Under the pieces are notes generated by a model, which searched no databases, was not told the DNA's origin, and worked only from the letters and a program-made list of their open reading frames with translations. The translations under genes were made by a program, and so were the position numbers. 64,000 bases of DNA from the NCBI GenBank assembly GCA_023525915.1, contig CP026657.1, forward strand, positions 1,302,001 to 1,366,000, given 5' to 3'. Shown here in pieces: positions 52,558 through 61,517 of the stretch (its first letter is position 1; every line of letters starts with the position of its first letter). Origin of the DNA: Acetispira formosa (nom. nud.) (GTDB lineage Bacteria > Desulfobacterota > Desulfarculia > Adiutricales > Adiutricaceae).

Positions 52558-53727
52558 TTGACTGACGATCCGTCCAGAAAAAGAAGAACTATCATGCCCC
52601 CTCATGAAGGGGCGGACGGCCTGACCAAGCGCGACCTGGCGCTGGCCAGGGTGGATCTTATTATGTCTGACGGTCTGGTCCATCGGCCGCAATCTTCGCT
52701 GAAAGGGCCGGAAACGCTTCCAGCGGAAGTTGAGCCGGTGAACATTGATGAGGCGGTGGAAAGCCCGCCGTCCCCAGCCGCGACAAAACCCGCACCGATT
52801 AGACCTCAACCAGCCCCGAAGGTGGCGCAAAAGCGGACTGAAAGCGCTGAAGCGGAGGAAAAGAAAAGCGGGTTTGCCGCCCTCCACTGGTTTTTTCAAA
52901 CCCTGATTCTGCTCTTTGTGCTGGCCTGGGTGTTTTTGCTGGGTATTTTTATCGGCCGGGGCTATCTGATGGAGACCCAGGCCGGACGTGAGCTGATCGG
53001 CTGGATTGAAGAAACCATAGGCTGGCATGTAGCCGCGCCGGAAATTTCAGTCGAAAAAGAGACTGAAGCGGATGCGCAGTCCGTTGAAGCTATGGAGGCT
53101 GGTTCACCAGAAGTTAAGAGAACGCCGCCGGAGCAGTCGACCACAAGAGCGCCGGAAGAGCCGCCGGTAGTGGCGGCGGCCCCATCCTCCCAGACGGCGG
53201 CTGAAACGGCCGCTCCGGCCATGCGTGAGGCTGAAGGAACTCCAGGCGGGACTTCGTCGGCCGCCAAGACGGCGGAGACTGAACCTTCGGCTCAACAGCG
53301 GGAAAGCGGCCCTGAAGCTCTTCTGGCCAATTCTTCAAAAACGGCCCCGGAAGACGATTCCATCTTCCTGACCCCGGAGACTTTGGCGGTGGAAATGAGG
53401 CGTGAGGCGGAAATGGCCGCGACAGTGGCGCCGGTGACGGAAGAAACTCCGCCGCAGAGGAAATATTCCAATGTGCCGCCGACCTCCCCTACCGGCGGCT
53501 ATGCGGTTCAGGCTACTTACGCCCTCAATGAGCAGGCGGCCAAGGGTGTGATTGAGCGATTGGAGCGGCAGGGTTTTCCGGCCTACTATTATAAGAACTC
53601 ACGCAATCAGTATCTGGTGCGGGTGGGCCGCTTCGAATCATTAAGCGACGCGGAAAACGTGCGCGACAAACTCTCGCGCATCGGCTATAAAGATCCTTAC
53701 ATTTCACGCCTGGAACCTGATCAATAG
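52558..53727 (+). CDS. SPOR-domain membrane protein
   Basis: 389 aa from TTG 52558, which has GGGAGA upstream. A cytoplasmic Pro-rich N-terminus is followed by one membrane helix (WFFQTLILLFVLAWVFLLGIF), a long Ala/Pro/Glu-rich periplasmic linker of about 180 residues and a C-terminal SPOR domain: YAVQATYALNEQAAKGVIER, LERQGFPAYYYKNSRNQYLV and RVGRFESLSDAENVRDKLSR. SPOR domains bind denuded septal glycan, so a role in cell division is likely. The order argS - SPOR protein is common. DedD/FtsN-like in plan but without their other motifs. Confidence 0.88.
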   Translation: MTDDPSRKRRTIMPPHEGADGLTKRDLALARVDLIMSDGLVHRPQSSLKGPETLPAEVEPVNIDEAVESPPSPAATKPAPIRPQPAPKVAQKRTESAEAEEKKSGFAALHWFFQTLILLFVLAWVFLLGIFIGRGYLMETQAGRELIGWIEETIGWHVAAPEISVEKETEADAQSVEAMEAGSPEVKRTPPEQSTTRAPEEPPVVAAAPSSQTAAETAAPAMREAEGTPGGTSSAAKTAETEPSAQQRESGPEALLANSSKTAPEDDSIFLTPETLAVEMRREAEMAATVAPVTEETPPQRKYSNVPPTSPTGGYAVQATYALNEQAAKGVIERLERQGFPAYYYKNSRNQYLVRVGRFESLSDAENVRDKLSRIGYKDPYISRLEPDQ

Positions 53728-53771
53728 TGCTGGGAACTATATACTTTAATTGCAATGAACCTATTGACCCA

Positions 53772-53995
53772 CCGGAAGCCGGGAATTGTTTTTGGCCCGG
53801 TTCCGTTCCGGAAGTCTTTAGTCACGGAACCGGGCCAAAAACAATTCCCGGCTTCCGGCTCCCACTCGGCCAGGCATACTTTTCATCTCTTAAGAAAGCC
53901 GACCAAGCAGCCGCCGGGAGAAATGTTTTTGCCCTGGGTTCCGTGACTAAAGACCCCCGGAACGGAACCCAGGGCAAAAACATTTCTCCCGGCGG
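53772..53995. repeat. Double-palindrome element (family D), copy 1
   Basis: Hairpin a: a perfect 35-bp stem (53772-53806 with 53824-53858) and a 17-nt loop. Hairpin b: a perfect 34-bp stem (53911-53944 with 53962-53995) and a 17-nt loop. The two loops are reverse complements of each other except for two positions (TCCGGAAGTCTTTAGTC; GACTAAAGACCCCCGGA). A second copy lies at 56006-56225; the two flank dinG in the same orientation. The rest of this 309-bp gap is short. Confidence 0.93.
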
Positions 53996-54036
53996 CGGTC
54001 ACGCGCTTTTCCGCAATTGTAACATCAACCTTGGAT

Positions 54037-55962
54037 TTATATATTTTTCAGAAAATCCGCCACAGTTGTCAAATCTGAGGTGACCTTGCTGGGGGGCAAT
54101 GTCTTCAGAATTTTCTTGCCATAACCTTTTTTCATCAAACGGACATCCAGAATAGCCAACAAACCCTGATCACGGCTGGAGCGCATCAGGCGGCCCAAAC
54201 CCTGTTTAAGAGTCAGGGCCGCTTCGGGAATGTAATATTCCATAAAGGAATCGCGGCCCTCTTCTTCCATCAGCTGTGAACGGGCCTTAACCAGCGGACG
54301 GTCGGGACGGGGAAAAGGAAGCTTTTCGATTATGACGCTGGTCAGGCTCTCGCCGGGCACATCCACGCCCTGCCAGAAACTGTGGGTGGCCAGGAGGACC
54401 GAACTGGTGGTGTTTTTAAACTCATCCAGAATTGCTCCGCGCCCTCTTTGCCCCTGCACCAGGAGCGGCCATTTTATGCGGCCGCGCAGGTAATCGGCCA
54501 CATGGTTCATGTTTTTGTAGGAGGTAAAGAGAACCAGAGCCCGGCCGCGTGAATGATTGATTATTTTCTCTATTTCCAGGGCCGCCGCGTCCGGGAAACG
54601 AGCGTCGGAGGGCATGGGGAGATGGGTGGGCAGATAGGCCAGGGTGCGGCTGGTATAGTCAAAGGGCGACTCAATGGTGAGGCCGTTTACTTCCGGCCAA
54701 AGGCCGATGCGCTCTTTGAAATAGGAAAAATCACCGGCCGAGCTGAGGGTGGCGGAGGTGAAGACCAAAGTGCGGCCGGTATTTATCAGACCTTCGGCTA
54801 ATTGGCGCGAAACACGAATTGGAAAAGCCGAGATGGTCAGACGGCGGCCGCTGCGCTCCACCTGGTAGACGTATTCACGGTCAGAACCCTGGGCCATGAA
54901 AAGAAGGTTGGCGGCGGTCTCGGTCAGACGTGAGAAGAGCGGAGCCGCCTCTTCGTTGTCGCGAATCAGGGGTTTGAAGCGGGCGGCCAGAGCGGCGGCG
55001 TCGTGATGAAAGTTGGTCAGAAAATCACAGAAAGGACCGGCTTCCGGGTCACCCTCCTGCCACAATTCACGCTCGCCTTCGCGGCGGTAGAAATTCATGC
55101 CGAAAGCGTCGGCCTGACGGCCGAACACCGCCGCCAGGTCCGCCAGGCTGGAATCGCCATAAAAAGCGGGGAGGAGCGTAACCCGCTCCAGTTCGCGTTT
55201 CAGAACCATCAGGCCCCAGCTACTGACGCTGCGGCCGAAATAGCTGGTGGCCGCTTCTTCCATCAGATGGGCTTCATCGAAAACAGCCGCCTCCCAATCC
55301 GGCAGAACCTCTCCGAAGCCTCCGGCCCGCACGGCCAGATCGGCCATAAACAGATGGTGATTAACCAGCACCAGATCGGCCGCCGCCGCCTCACGGCGGG
55401 CCCGCCAGAGATAGCAATCGGAAAAATCAGGGCACTTCTGGCCCAGACAGCGGTCGGCCGGGGCGGAAATTTCCGCCCACAATTTGCCGGTTTCCTCCAG
55501 GAAGGGAAACTCAGCCCGGTCGCCGTGTTTGGTGCGCGGGGCCCAGGCGGCCACTTCTTTCAAGGCCTCCTCATCCTCATCAGGGAAAAGCCCGGCTTGG
55601 GAGAGGGCTTTTTTCAGGAAATACAGGCAGAGGTAATTTTCCCGACCCTTGAGGCGGGCGGCCTTAAAATTGTCGCCGAAAAATTCGCGGATAAAAGGGA
55701 GGTCTTTATCAAAAATCTGATCCTGAAGATTCTTCAGGCCTGTGGAGACAATGGTCTTCTTGCCGCTCATCAGGGCAGGCAGAAGATAGGCCAGGGTTTT
55801 GCCGGTGCCGGTTCCGGCTTCTATCAGGCAAAAGTCGTCTTCCGTGAAAGCGCGGGCCACTTCATTGGCCATGGTCAACTGGCCCGGACGCGGTTCATAG
55901 CCGCTCCAGGCTTTGGCCAGCGGGCCATCTGGCCCCAGAAGTTTTTTCAGTTCGCTTTGCAT
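54037..55962 (-). CDS. dinG: DinG/YoaA-family ATP-dependent DNA helicase
   Basis: 641 aa, superfamily 2, XPD-like. Walker A is LIEAGTGTGKTLAYLLPALM, the iron-sulfur cysteines are in ENYLCLYFL and DRCLGQKCPDFSDCYLWRAR, motif II is AAVFDEAHLMEEAAT, and the C-terminal motifs are RALVLFTSYKNMNHVADYLR, LLATHSFWQGVDVPGESLTS, VIIEKLPFPRPDRPLVKARS and LKQGLGRLMRSSRDQGLLAI. It unwinds damaged or structured DNA. Both flanks carry a family D double palindrome in direct orientation, so the gene sits inside a repeat-bounded cassette of about 2.4 kb. Confidence 0.95.
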   Translation of the reverse strand: MQSELKKLLGPDGPLAKAWSGYEPRPGQLTMANEVARAFTEDDFCLIEAGTGTGKTLAYLLPALMSGKKTIVSTGLKNLQDQIFDKDLPFIREFFGDNFKAARLKGRENYLCLYFLKKALSQAGLFPDEDEEALKEVAAWAPRTKHGDRAEFPFLEETGKLWAEISAPADRCLGQKCPDFSDCYLWRARREAAAADLVLVNHHLFMADLAVRAGGFGEVLPDWEAAVFDEAHLMEEAATSYFGRSVSSWGLMVLKRELERVTLLPAFYGDSSLADLAAVFGRQADAFGMNFYRREGERELWQEGDPEAGPFCDFLTNFHHDAAALAARFKPLIRDNEEAAPLFSRLTETAANLLFMAQGSDREYVYQVERSGRRLTISAFPIRVSRQLAEGLINTGRTLVFTSATLSSAGDFSYFKERIGLWPEVNGLTIESPFDYTSRTLAYLPTHLPMPSDARFPDAAALEIEKIINHSRGRALVLFTSYKNMNHVADYLRGRIKWPLLVQGQRGRGAILDEFKNTTSSVLLATHSFWQGVDVPGESLTSVIIEKLPFPRPDRPLVKARSQLMEEEGRDSFMEYYIPEAALTLKQGLGRLMRSSRDQGLLAILDVRLMKKGYGKKILKTLPPSKVTSDLTTVADFLKNI

Positions 55963-56005
55963 ATGGCCTGATTCTAAGTTTAGAATTTCGGTTAAATCTA
56001 ACCCA

Positions 56006-56225
56006 CCGGGAGCTGGGGATTGTTTTTATCCCAGCTCCGTTTCGGGGGTCTTAGTCACGGAGCTGGGATAAAAACAATCCCCAGCTCCCGGCTCCCACTC
56101 CGCTATGCATACTTTCCAGACCGGGGGAAGCCGACCAGGCAGCCGCCGGGAGAAATGTTTTTGCGAGGGTCCCGTGACTAAAGACCCCCGGAACGGGACT
56201 CTCGCAAAAACATTTCTCCCGGCGG
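56006..56225. repeat. Double-palindrome element (family D), copy 2
   Basis: Hairpin a: a perfect 35-bp stem (56006-56040 with 56057-56091) and a 16-nt loop. Hairpin b: a 33-bp stem (56143-56175 with 56193-56225) with a single G-T type mismatch and a 17-nt loop. The arms of hairpin a differ from copy 1 at seven positions, and all seven changes are matched on the opposite arm. Loop and linker sequences are conserved. Confidence 0.93.
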
Positions 56226-56267
56226 CGGTCAACCGCGATTACGCAATATTAAGAATTACACGACGCC

Positions 56268-56594
56268 TCAACCAAATAGACCTGGCAGTTTCAAGCCTCC
56301 GGTGAGTTTGCTCATCTCGGCCGCCACCATCTCCTGCGATTTTTTCAGGGCCTCGTTGACCGCGGCCAGCACCAGATCGGACAGCATTTCAGGATCATCA
56401 GGATTGATAATCTGCTTTTCCATCTTTATGGAGATTATTTCCTGCGAACCGTTGGCCACCACTGTAACCATGCCGCCGCCGGAAGTAGCGGTGACGGTTC
56501 GGGAGGCCAGTTCGGCCTGCATTTCTCCCACGCGCTTCTGCATCTCCTGGGCCTGTTTCACCAGATCACCCATAGCTCCGAAATCAAGCGCCAT
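56268..56594 (-). CDS. ybaB: YbaB/EbfC nucleoid-associated protein
   Basis: 108 aa. MGDLVKQAQEMQKRVGEMQA, VTATSGGGMVTVVANGSQEI, IKMEKQIINPDDPEMLSDLV and AAVNEALKKSQEMVAAEMSK match the YbaB family closely. It is a small dimeric DNA-binding protein and is usually found after dnaX, as here. The gap to dnaX (56595-56710) contains the fourth 57-bp repeat. Confidence 0.95.
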   Translation of the reverse strand: MALDFGAMGDLVKQAQEMQKRVGEMQAELASRTVTATSGGGMVTVVANGSQEIISIKMEKQIINPDDPEMLSDLVLAAVNEALKKSQEMVAAEMSKLTGGLKLPGLFG

Positions 56595-56626
56595 AGTTCA
56601 TATCCTTTCTCGAAAGTGGTTTTTTA

Positions 56627-56683
56627 CCGGCGCACGGTCAACATGCCGCAGGTGGGCATTTAGTAGTGCGTGTGGACGCATCG
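56627..56683 (+). repeat. 57-bp element (family F), copy 4, between dnaX and ybaB
   Basis: CCGGCGCACGG at the start, GTAGTGCG in the middle, ending ACGCATCG. It is again exactly 57 bp. The inner pair here is ATGCC / GGCAT, where copy 1 has CTGCCC / GGGCAG, so both arms changed together. Confidence 0.78.
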
Positions 56684-56710
56684 TAAACGATCGGCATGGT
56701 AGGGACACTG

Positions 56711-58540
56711 CTAATCGTCAGTTTCCTGGGTTTCGGCTGTTTCCGCCTCAGCGCTTTCCTCTTCTTCAGGTGACTCAGAAGCCTCCAGGTCGTCGGGGAT
56801 GGTCGCGCCCGGCCTGAAGGTTACGAATCCTCCCGGCAGCTCTTCCATCAAGGCTTTGGCTTCCGGGGTTTTTTTGAATTCTTCCAGCCGGTCGGCAATA
56901 AAATCATGATCCAGGGTCGGGTCCGCGGCCTGTTCCAGGGTCAGGTTCGGCTTCTGGCCCAAAGCCCGCTCCAGGAGCGGCGGCAGTGTTTTTTCCAAAT
57001 GCCGCCGGGTGATAGTGCCCAGCCCCACTGTGGGCGAGAGCAGAAGCGAGACGGCCTGCGGAGTATAGGCCACCGCGCCCGCACCCTTCAAAAGAGATTT
57101 TGAATATTCATCCAGCTCGCCGCCATATAGCCCCACAAACTGCTCCCAGTTGGCGGCCCGCTGATCCTCCGGTACGTCACCAGGGACGGCGGCCGCTGTT
57201 TCAGTGGCGGCGGCCGGAGCGGGACTCTCGGCCATTTCCGCCATTTCGGCCATTGTTTTCGGCGCTGGAGGCGCTTTGGCTTCCGGCGTGGCCGGGGCGG
57301 CGGCCGGTTGCTGATAGGCGGCGGCGGGCCGCGCGACCGCAATGGGCACAGCCGACGGCGCGGCGATAGTGGTGGCCGGGCGCTGAGGCGGCGGGTTGAC
57401 GGCCAGAAGTTTACCCAGCTTCTCCACCAGTTCGGCCATTGGAGTAACCGGGGCCAGATGAGCCAATCGAATAACCTGGGCCTCCAGTAGCCAACGGGGC
57501 TGCTGACTGTAGCCAAGGTCGCGCTGAAATTTCAGCCAGGCGTCAAACTGACGGTTCAATGTTTCCAGAGAATACTTTTCAGCCTGGGCCGCAAAATCAT
57601 TCTCCTCAGTTTCAGTGAGGTTGAGAAGCTCGGCGTTTTTTCGATCCACTCTGATAAGGGTCAGGCCGCGAATATATTCCAGAACTTTTACGCCCAAATC
57701 CTTGAAGTCATAACCGCGCAGATAGGCTTCATCCAGAGCGCCCAAGGCCGGGGCGGCCTCCCCCTCCAGAGTCGAGAGCACCACCCGGCGCACCAGGGCC
57801 TGATCGATCAGGCCCAGAGAACGCCGCACCGCTTCGGCCGTCAGAAGGCCTTCACTGGCGGCAATGGCCTGATCCATCAGCGATAGCGAATCGCGCAGTC
57901 CGCCCTCGGCCTGACGGGCGATAAGCTCCAGGGCCTCCGGCTCGGCTTCGATTTTTTCCATTTCGGCCACATAAGCCAGACGGGCGGAAATATCCTCCAC
58001 CCGGATGCGACGAAAATCATAACGCTGGCAACGGGACAGAATGGTGGGCAGAACCTTGTGGGTCTCCGTGGTGGCAAAGATGAAGACGACGTGCGGAGGC
58101 GGCTCTTCCAAAGTCTTTAGCAAAGCGTTGAAAGCATCTTTGGTCAGGGCGTGGACTTCATCGATTATATATACTTTGTAACGGCTTTTGGCGGGCAGGT
58201 ATTTAACCGTCTCCCGGAGGTCGCGGATTTCATTGATGCCGCGATTGGAAGCGCCGTCCACTTCGATGACGTCCACAGCCTGGCCGCTCTGAATTTCCAG
58301 GCAGTTCTCACACTGGCCGCAGGGCCGCGCGCCGACTTCGGCTTCCTGGCAGGAAAGGGCCATGGCCAAGAGACGCGCGGCCGTGGTCTTGCCCACGCCG
58401 CGCGGGCCGGAGAAAAGATAGGCGTGGGCCACCCGGCCGGTGGTCAGGGCGTTCTTCAGCGTGCGGCTGACCTGCTCCTGACCCACCAGGTCGGTGAAGG
58501 TCCGGGGCCGGTATTTTCGGGCCAGAACCAGATAGGACAT
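56711..58540 (-). CDS. dnaX: DNA polymerase III subunits gamma/tau
   Basis: 609 aa from ATG 58540, 11 bases after the ileS stop. MSYLVLARKYRPRTFTDLVG and QEQVSRTLKNAL open the clamp-loader ATPase, with Walker A SGPRGVGKTTAARLL, the four-cysteine zinc module CQEAEVGARPCGQCENC, IIDEVHALTKDAFNALLKTL and LSRCQRYDFRRI (sensor). A Pro/Ala linker (about 395-450) leads to the tau-specific C-terminal region. I did not find a clear slippery site for gamma production. Followed by ybaB on the same transcript. Confidence 0.96.
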   Translation of the reverse strand: MSYLVLARKYRPRTFTDLVGQEQVSRTLKNALTTGRVAHAYLFSGPRGVGKTTAARLLAMALSCQEAEVGARPCGQCENCLEIQSGQAVDVIEVDGASNRGINEIRDLRETVKYLPAKSRYKVYIIDEVHALTKDAFNALLKTLEEPPPHVVFIFATTETHKVLPTILSRCQRYDFRRIRVEDISARLAYVAEMEKIEAEPEALELIARQAEGGLRDSLSLMDQAIAASEGLLTAEAVRRSLGLIDQALVRRVVLSTLEGEAAPALGALDEAYLRGYDFKDLGVKVLEYIRGLTLIRVDRKNAELLNLTETEENDFAAQAEKYSLETLNRQFDAWLKFQRDLGYSQQPRWLLEAQVIRLAHLAPVTPMAELVEKLGKLLAVNPPPQRPATTIAAPSAVPIAVARPAAAYQQPAAAPATPEAKAPPAPKTMAEMAEMAESPAPAAATETAAAVPGDVPEDQRAANWEQFVGLYGGELDEYSKSLLKGAGAVAYTPQAVSLLLSPTVGLGTITRRHLEKTLPPLLERALGQKPNLTLEQAADPTLDHDFIADRLEEFKKTPEAKALMEELPGGFVTFRPGATIPDDLEASESPEEEESAEAETAETQETDD

Positions 58541-58551
58541 CAGCCGGGCAC

Positions 58552-61338
58552 CTACTTGCCACCCAGCGCGGCCTGGCATTTATGGCACAGCGACGACTGG
58601 TCGGCCGGAACTTCCGGCGCGTGCACCCAGCAGCGGGGGCACTTGGGATCGGTATTGGGGCTGACTTTGGCCGAGACGTTCAAACCGTCGGCCTCTTCCG
58701 CGCCGCCTTTGGCTTCGGTCAGGTTGACGGCGCTGACGATGAAAATGTCGGCCAATTGGCTTTCATATTCCTTCAAGAGCGTCCAGGCCCGGCCGGAGGC
58801 CGACAGGTCAACCCGCGCGTCCAGGGGCGCGCCAATGATTTTCTCACGGCGGGCCGCCTCCAGTTCCTTGTTGACCACCCCTCTGATTTTCAACAGCTCA
58901 TCCCAGCGGCGGGCCAGATCGGGCTTGTGCCAATCGGCTGAGAATTTCGGCAGATCAGTCAGGAAGACGCTTTCATTGCCCTTCTGGTGCTCGGGCATAT
59001 AGCCCCAGATTTCCTCGCAGGTGAACGATAGGACCGGGGCCATCAGCCTGGTCATGGAGCTGAGCACCTGATGCATGACCGTCTGGGCGCTCCGGCGTTT
59101 GGGGTCGTTCGGAGCCAGGGTATAGAGACGATCCTTGATCACGTCATGATAGAAAGCCGACAGCTCCACCACGAAATTGTTGATCAGGTGATAGATGGAG
59201 TGGAATTCATAATCATCATAGGCCGCCCTCACCTTTTCCACCAACTGGTTGAGCTGGTGAAGGATATAGAGCTCCATTTCGCCCAGAGACTCCAGAGGCA
59301 CAGAATTTACGGCCGGATCAAAATCGAACAGGTTCCCCAGAATGAAGCGGCAGCTGTTGCGGAAGTTGAAATAGGCCTTGGCCAGCATGTCCAGAATCTG
59401 GGGCGAGATGCGGATATCGTCCTGATAGTTTTCAGCCGCCACCCACAGGCGCAGAATGTCCGCGCCGTATTTCTTGACCACATCCTCCGGGGCGATGGTA
59501 TTGCCCACGGATTTGCTCATCTTGCGGCCGGAGCCGTCAACCACATATCCGTGAGTCAAAACCTCGCGGTAGGGAGCCCGGTCGCGCGTGCCGATGGAAA
59601 CGAGAAGCGATGAATGGAACCAGCCGCGATGCTGGTCCGAACCCTCCAGATACATGTCGGCCGTATCCGGAAGATAGTCGCGGCCCTCCAGGGTATCGAC
59701 GAAAGACACGCCGGAATCGAACCACACATCCAGAATGTCGGTTTCCTTTTCAAAATCAGCGGAGCCGCATTTGGCGCATTTTTCGCCCGGAGGCAAGAGA
59801 TCGGCCACCGGCCGGTCAAACCAGACATCGGCCCCATGTTCGCTGATCAGCTTGAAGAGGTGCTCCATAATGGCCTCGCTATAGTGCCACTGGCCGCATT
59901 CCTTACAAAGGAAAACAGTGATCGGCACGCCCCAGGAACGCTGGCGGCTGATGCACCAGTCCGGCCGGTTTTCGATCATGCCGTAAATGCGGTCGCGGCC
60001 CCATTTGGGCACCCAGTGGGCTTCGTCAATGGCTTTCAGCGATTTTTCCCGCAGCCCGGTCTTGTCCATGGAAATGAACCACTGGGGGGTGGAGCGGAAA
60101 ATCAGCGGCTTGCGGCAGCGCCAGCAATGGGGATACTGGTGCTCAATTTCCTCCACCGCCAGAAGCGCGCCGTGAGCCTTGAGGTGTTCGACAATGGCCG
60201 GGTTGGCCGCCAGCACATGCTGGCCCTCCCATTCCGGCACATCCTTGGTGTAGCGGGCCGCGTCGTCCAGAGGCGAGAAAGCCGGGAGGCCGTGGGCCAG
60301 GCCGGTCTCATAATCCTCACGGCCGTGGCCGGGCGCGGTGTGAACCAGGCCGGTGCCCTGCTCCAGGGTGACATACATGGCCGGCACCAGCTTGGAATCG
60401 CGGTCGTAAAAGGGGTGGCGGGCCATGAGACCCGTCAGTTTCCGGTTGTCCAGAGTCAGAATTTTTTCGCCGCCAAGACCGAATTTGGACAAAGCCGCCT
60501 CAGCCAGCCCCTCGGCCAGCACTACTACCCGCCCGTCACTCAGCTTCCAGGCCCCGTATTTGAACTCAGGGTTATAGGCTATGCCCTGATTGGAGGGGAT
60601 GGTCCACGGGGTGGTGGTCCAGATGACGAAAAAGACTTTTTCACCGGCCAGTTTTTCATCCAGATCGGCCGGGGCGCTCTTCATGGGAAAAGCCACGAAG
60701 ATGGAGGTGGATTTGTGATTGTCGTATTCCACCTCGGCCTCGGCCAGGGCCGTGCGGCAGGAACCGCACCACAGAACCGGCTTGGGGCTCTGGAACATGG
60801 CCCCCGACAGGGCGAATTTGCCCAGTTCACGGGCAATGACGGCCTCATAATCATAATTCATAGTCAGATAGGGGCGATCCCACTCACCAAGAACGCCCAG
60901 GCGCTGAAATTCCTCTGACTGAATGGCCACAAATTTTTCCGCGTATTCGCGGCATTTGCGGCGGATATCGCCCTGGCTCATTTCGCGTTTTTTGGAGCCA
61001 AGGGCCTTATCGACCTGATGTTCGATCGGCAGGCCATGACAATCCCAGCCAGGCACATAAGGCGAGCGGAACCCGGCCATGGTCTTGGATTTAACAATTA
61101 TGTCCTTAAGGATTTTATTGAGGGCGTGGCCCATATGGATGTGACCATTGGCGTAGGGGGGACCGTCGTGGAGCACCCAGACAGGCGCGTCCTGGCGATG
61201 GGCCACCACTTTTTTGTAAATATCCTCTTTGCGCCACTTGTCCAGGAGCTTGGGTTCAAGCTGGGTCAGGCCCGCTTTCATGGGAAAGCTGGTTTGGGGC
61301 AGATTGAGGGTGTTTTTGTAATCCGCTTTTTCGCTCAT
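58552..61338 (-). CDS. ileS: Isoleucyl-tRNA synthetase
   Basis: 928 aa. HMGHALNKILKDIIVKSKTM (HIGH as HMGH), the editing domain region TTTPWTIPSNQGIAYNPEFK, WCISRQRSWGVPITVFLCKE, DVWFDSGVSFVDTL and KMSKSVGNTIAPEDVVKKYG (KMSKS) are present. The C-terminal zinc site is CPRCWVHAPEVPADQSSLCH with KCQAAL. GAGGATG precedes the ATG. It has its own strong promoter and is followed by dnaX and ybaB; the ileS-dnaX adjacency is unusual. It charges tRNA-Ile. Confidence 0.97.
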   Translation of the reverse strand: MSEKADYKNTLNLPQTSFPMKAGLTQLEPKLLDKWRKEDIYKKVVAHRQDAPVWVLHDGPPYANGHIHMGHALNKILKDIIVKSKTMAGFRSPYVPGWDCHGLPIEHQVDKALGSKKREMSQGDIRRKCREYAEKFVAIQSEEFQRLGVLGEWDRPYLTMNYDYEAVIARELGKFALSGAMFQSPKPVLWCGSCRTALAEAEVEYDNHKSTSIFVAFPMKSAPADLDEKLAGEKVFFVIWTTTPWTIPSNQGIAYNPEFKYGAWKLSDGRVVVLAEGLAEAALSKFGLGGEKILTLDNRKLTGLMARHPFYDRDSKLVPAMYVTLEQGTGLVHTAPGHGREDYETGLAHGLPAFSPLDDAARYTKDVPEWEGQHVLAANPAIVEHLKAHGALLAVEEIEHQYPHCWRCRKPLIFRSTPQWFISMDKTGLREKSLKAIDEAHWVPKWGRDRIYGMIENRPDWCISRQRSWGVPITVFLCKECGQWHYSEAIMEHLFKLISEHGADVWFDRPVADLLPPGEKCAKCGSADFEKETDILDVWFDSGVSFVDTLEGRDYLPDTADMYLEGSDQHRGWFHSSLLVSIGTRDRAPYREVLTHGYVVDGSGRKMSKSVGNTIAPEDVVKKYGADILRLWVAAENYQDDIRISPQILDMLAKAYFNFRNSCRFILGNLFDFDPAVNSVPLESLGEMELYILHQLNQLVEKVRAAYDDYEFHSIYHLINNFVVELSAFYHDVIKDRLYTLAPNDPKRRSAQTVMHQVLSSMTRLMAPVLSFTCEEIWGYMPEHQKGNESVFLTDLPKFSADWHKPDLARRWDELLKIRGVVNKELEAARREKIIGAPLDARVDLSASGRAWTLLKEYESQLADIFIVSAVNLTEAKGGAEEADGLNVSAKVSPNTDPKCPRCWVHAPEVPADQSSLCHKCQAALGGK

Positions 61339-61405
61339 GATTTCATCCTCGTAAATTAATCCTTAGTAAATTCGGTCCGTATCACAGATTCCAGACGAGC
61401 CTATT

Positions 61406-61434
61406 ATTATATCATGGCCCCATGGCCTGGTCAA
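61406..61434 (-). promoter_or_regulatory. Promoter of ileS-dnaX-ybaB
   Basis: On the minus strand TTGACC (61434-61429), exactly 17 bases, then TATAAT (61411-61406). Leader of about 60 bases to the ileS ATG. No T-box is apparent in so short a leader. Confidence 0.72.
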
Positions 61435-61517
61435 ATGTCGGCGAGCGGCCATATGGGCCTTGCCGCCGGGTCTGCTCGCGGAGTATATTATACAAATATG
61501 AAGAGGTGACAGCGATC

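Noticed and set aside
56711-58540. Programmed frameshift in dnaX producing gamma
   Set aside because: I saw no convincing A-rich slippery heptamer with a following stem; absence by eye is not proof.
59614-60918. A 434-codon plus-strand frame within ileS
   Set aside because: The minus strand encodes the HIGH-to-KMSKS core of IleS; this frame has no recognisable motifs or ribosome site.
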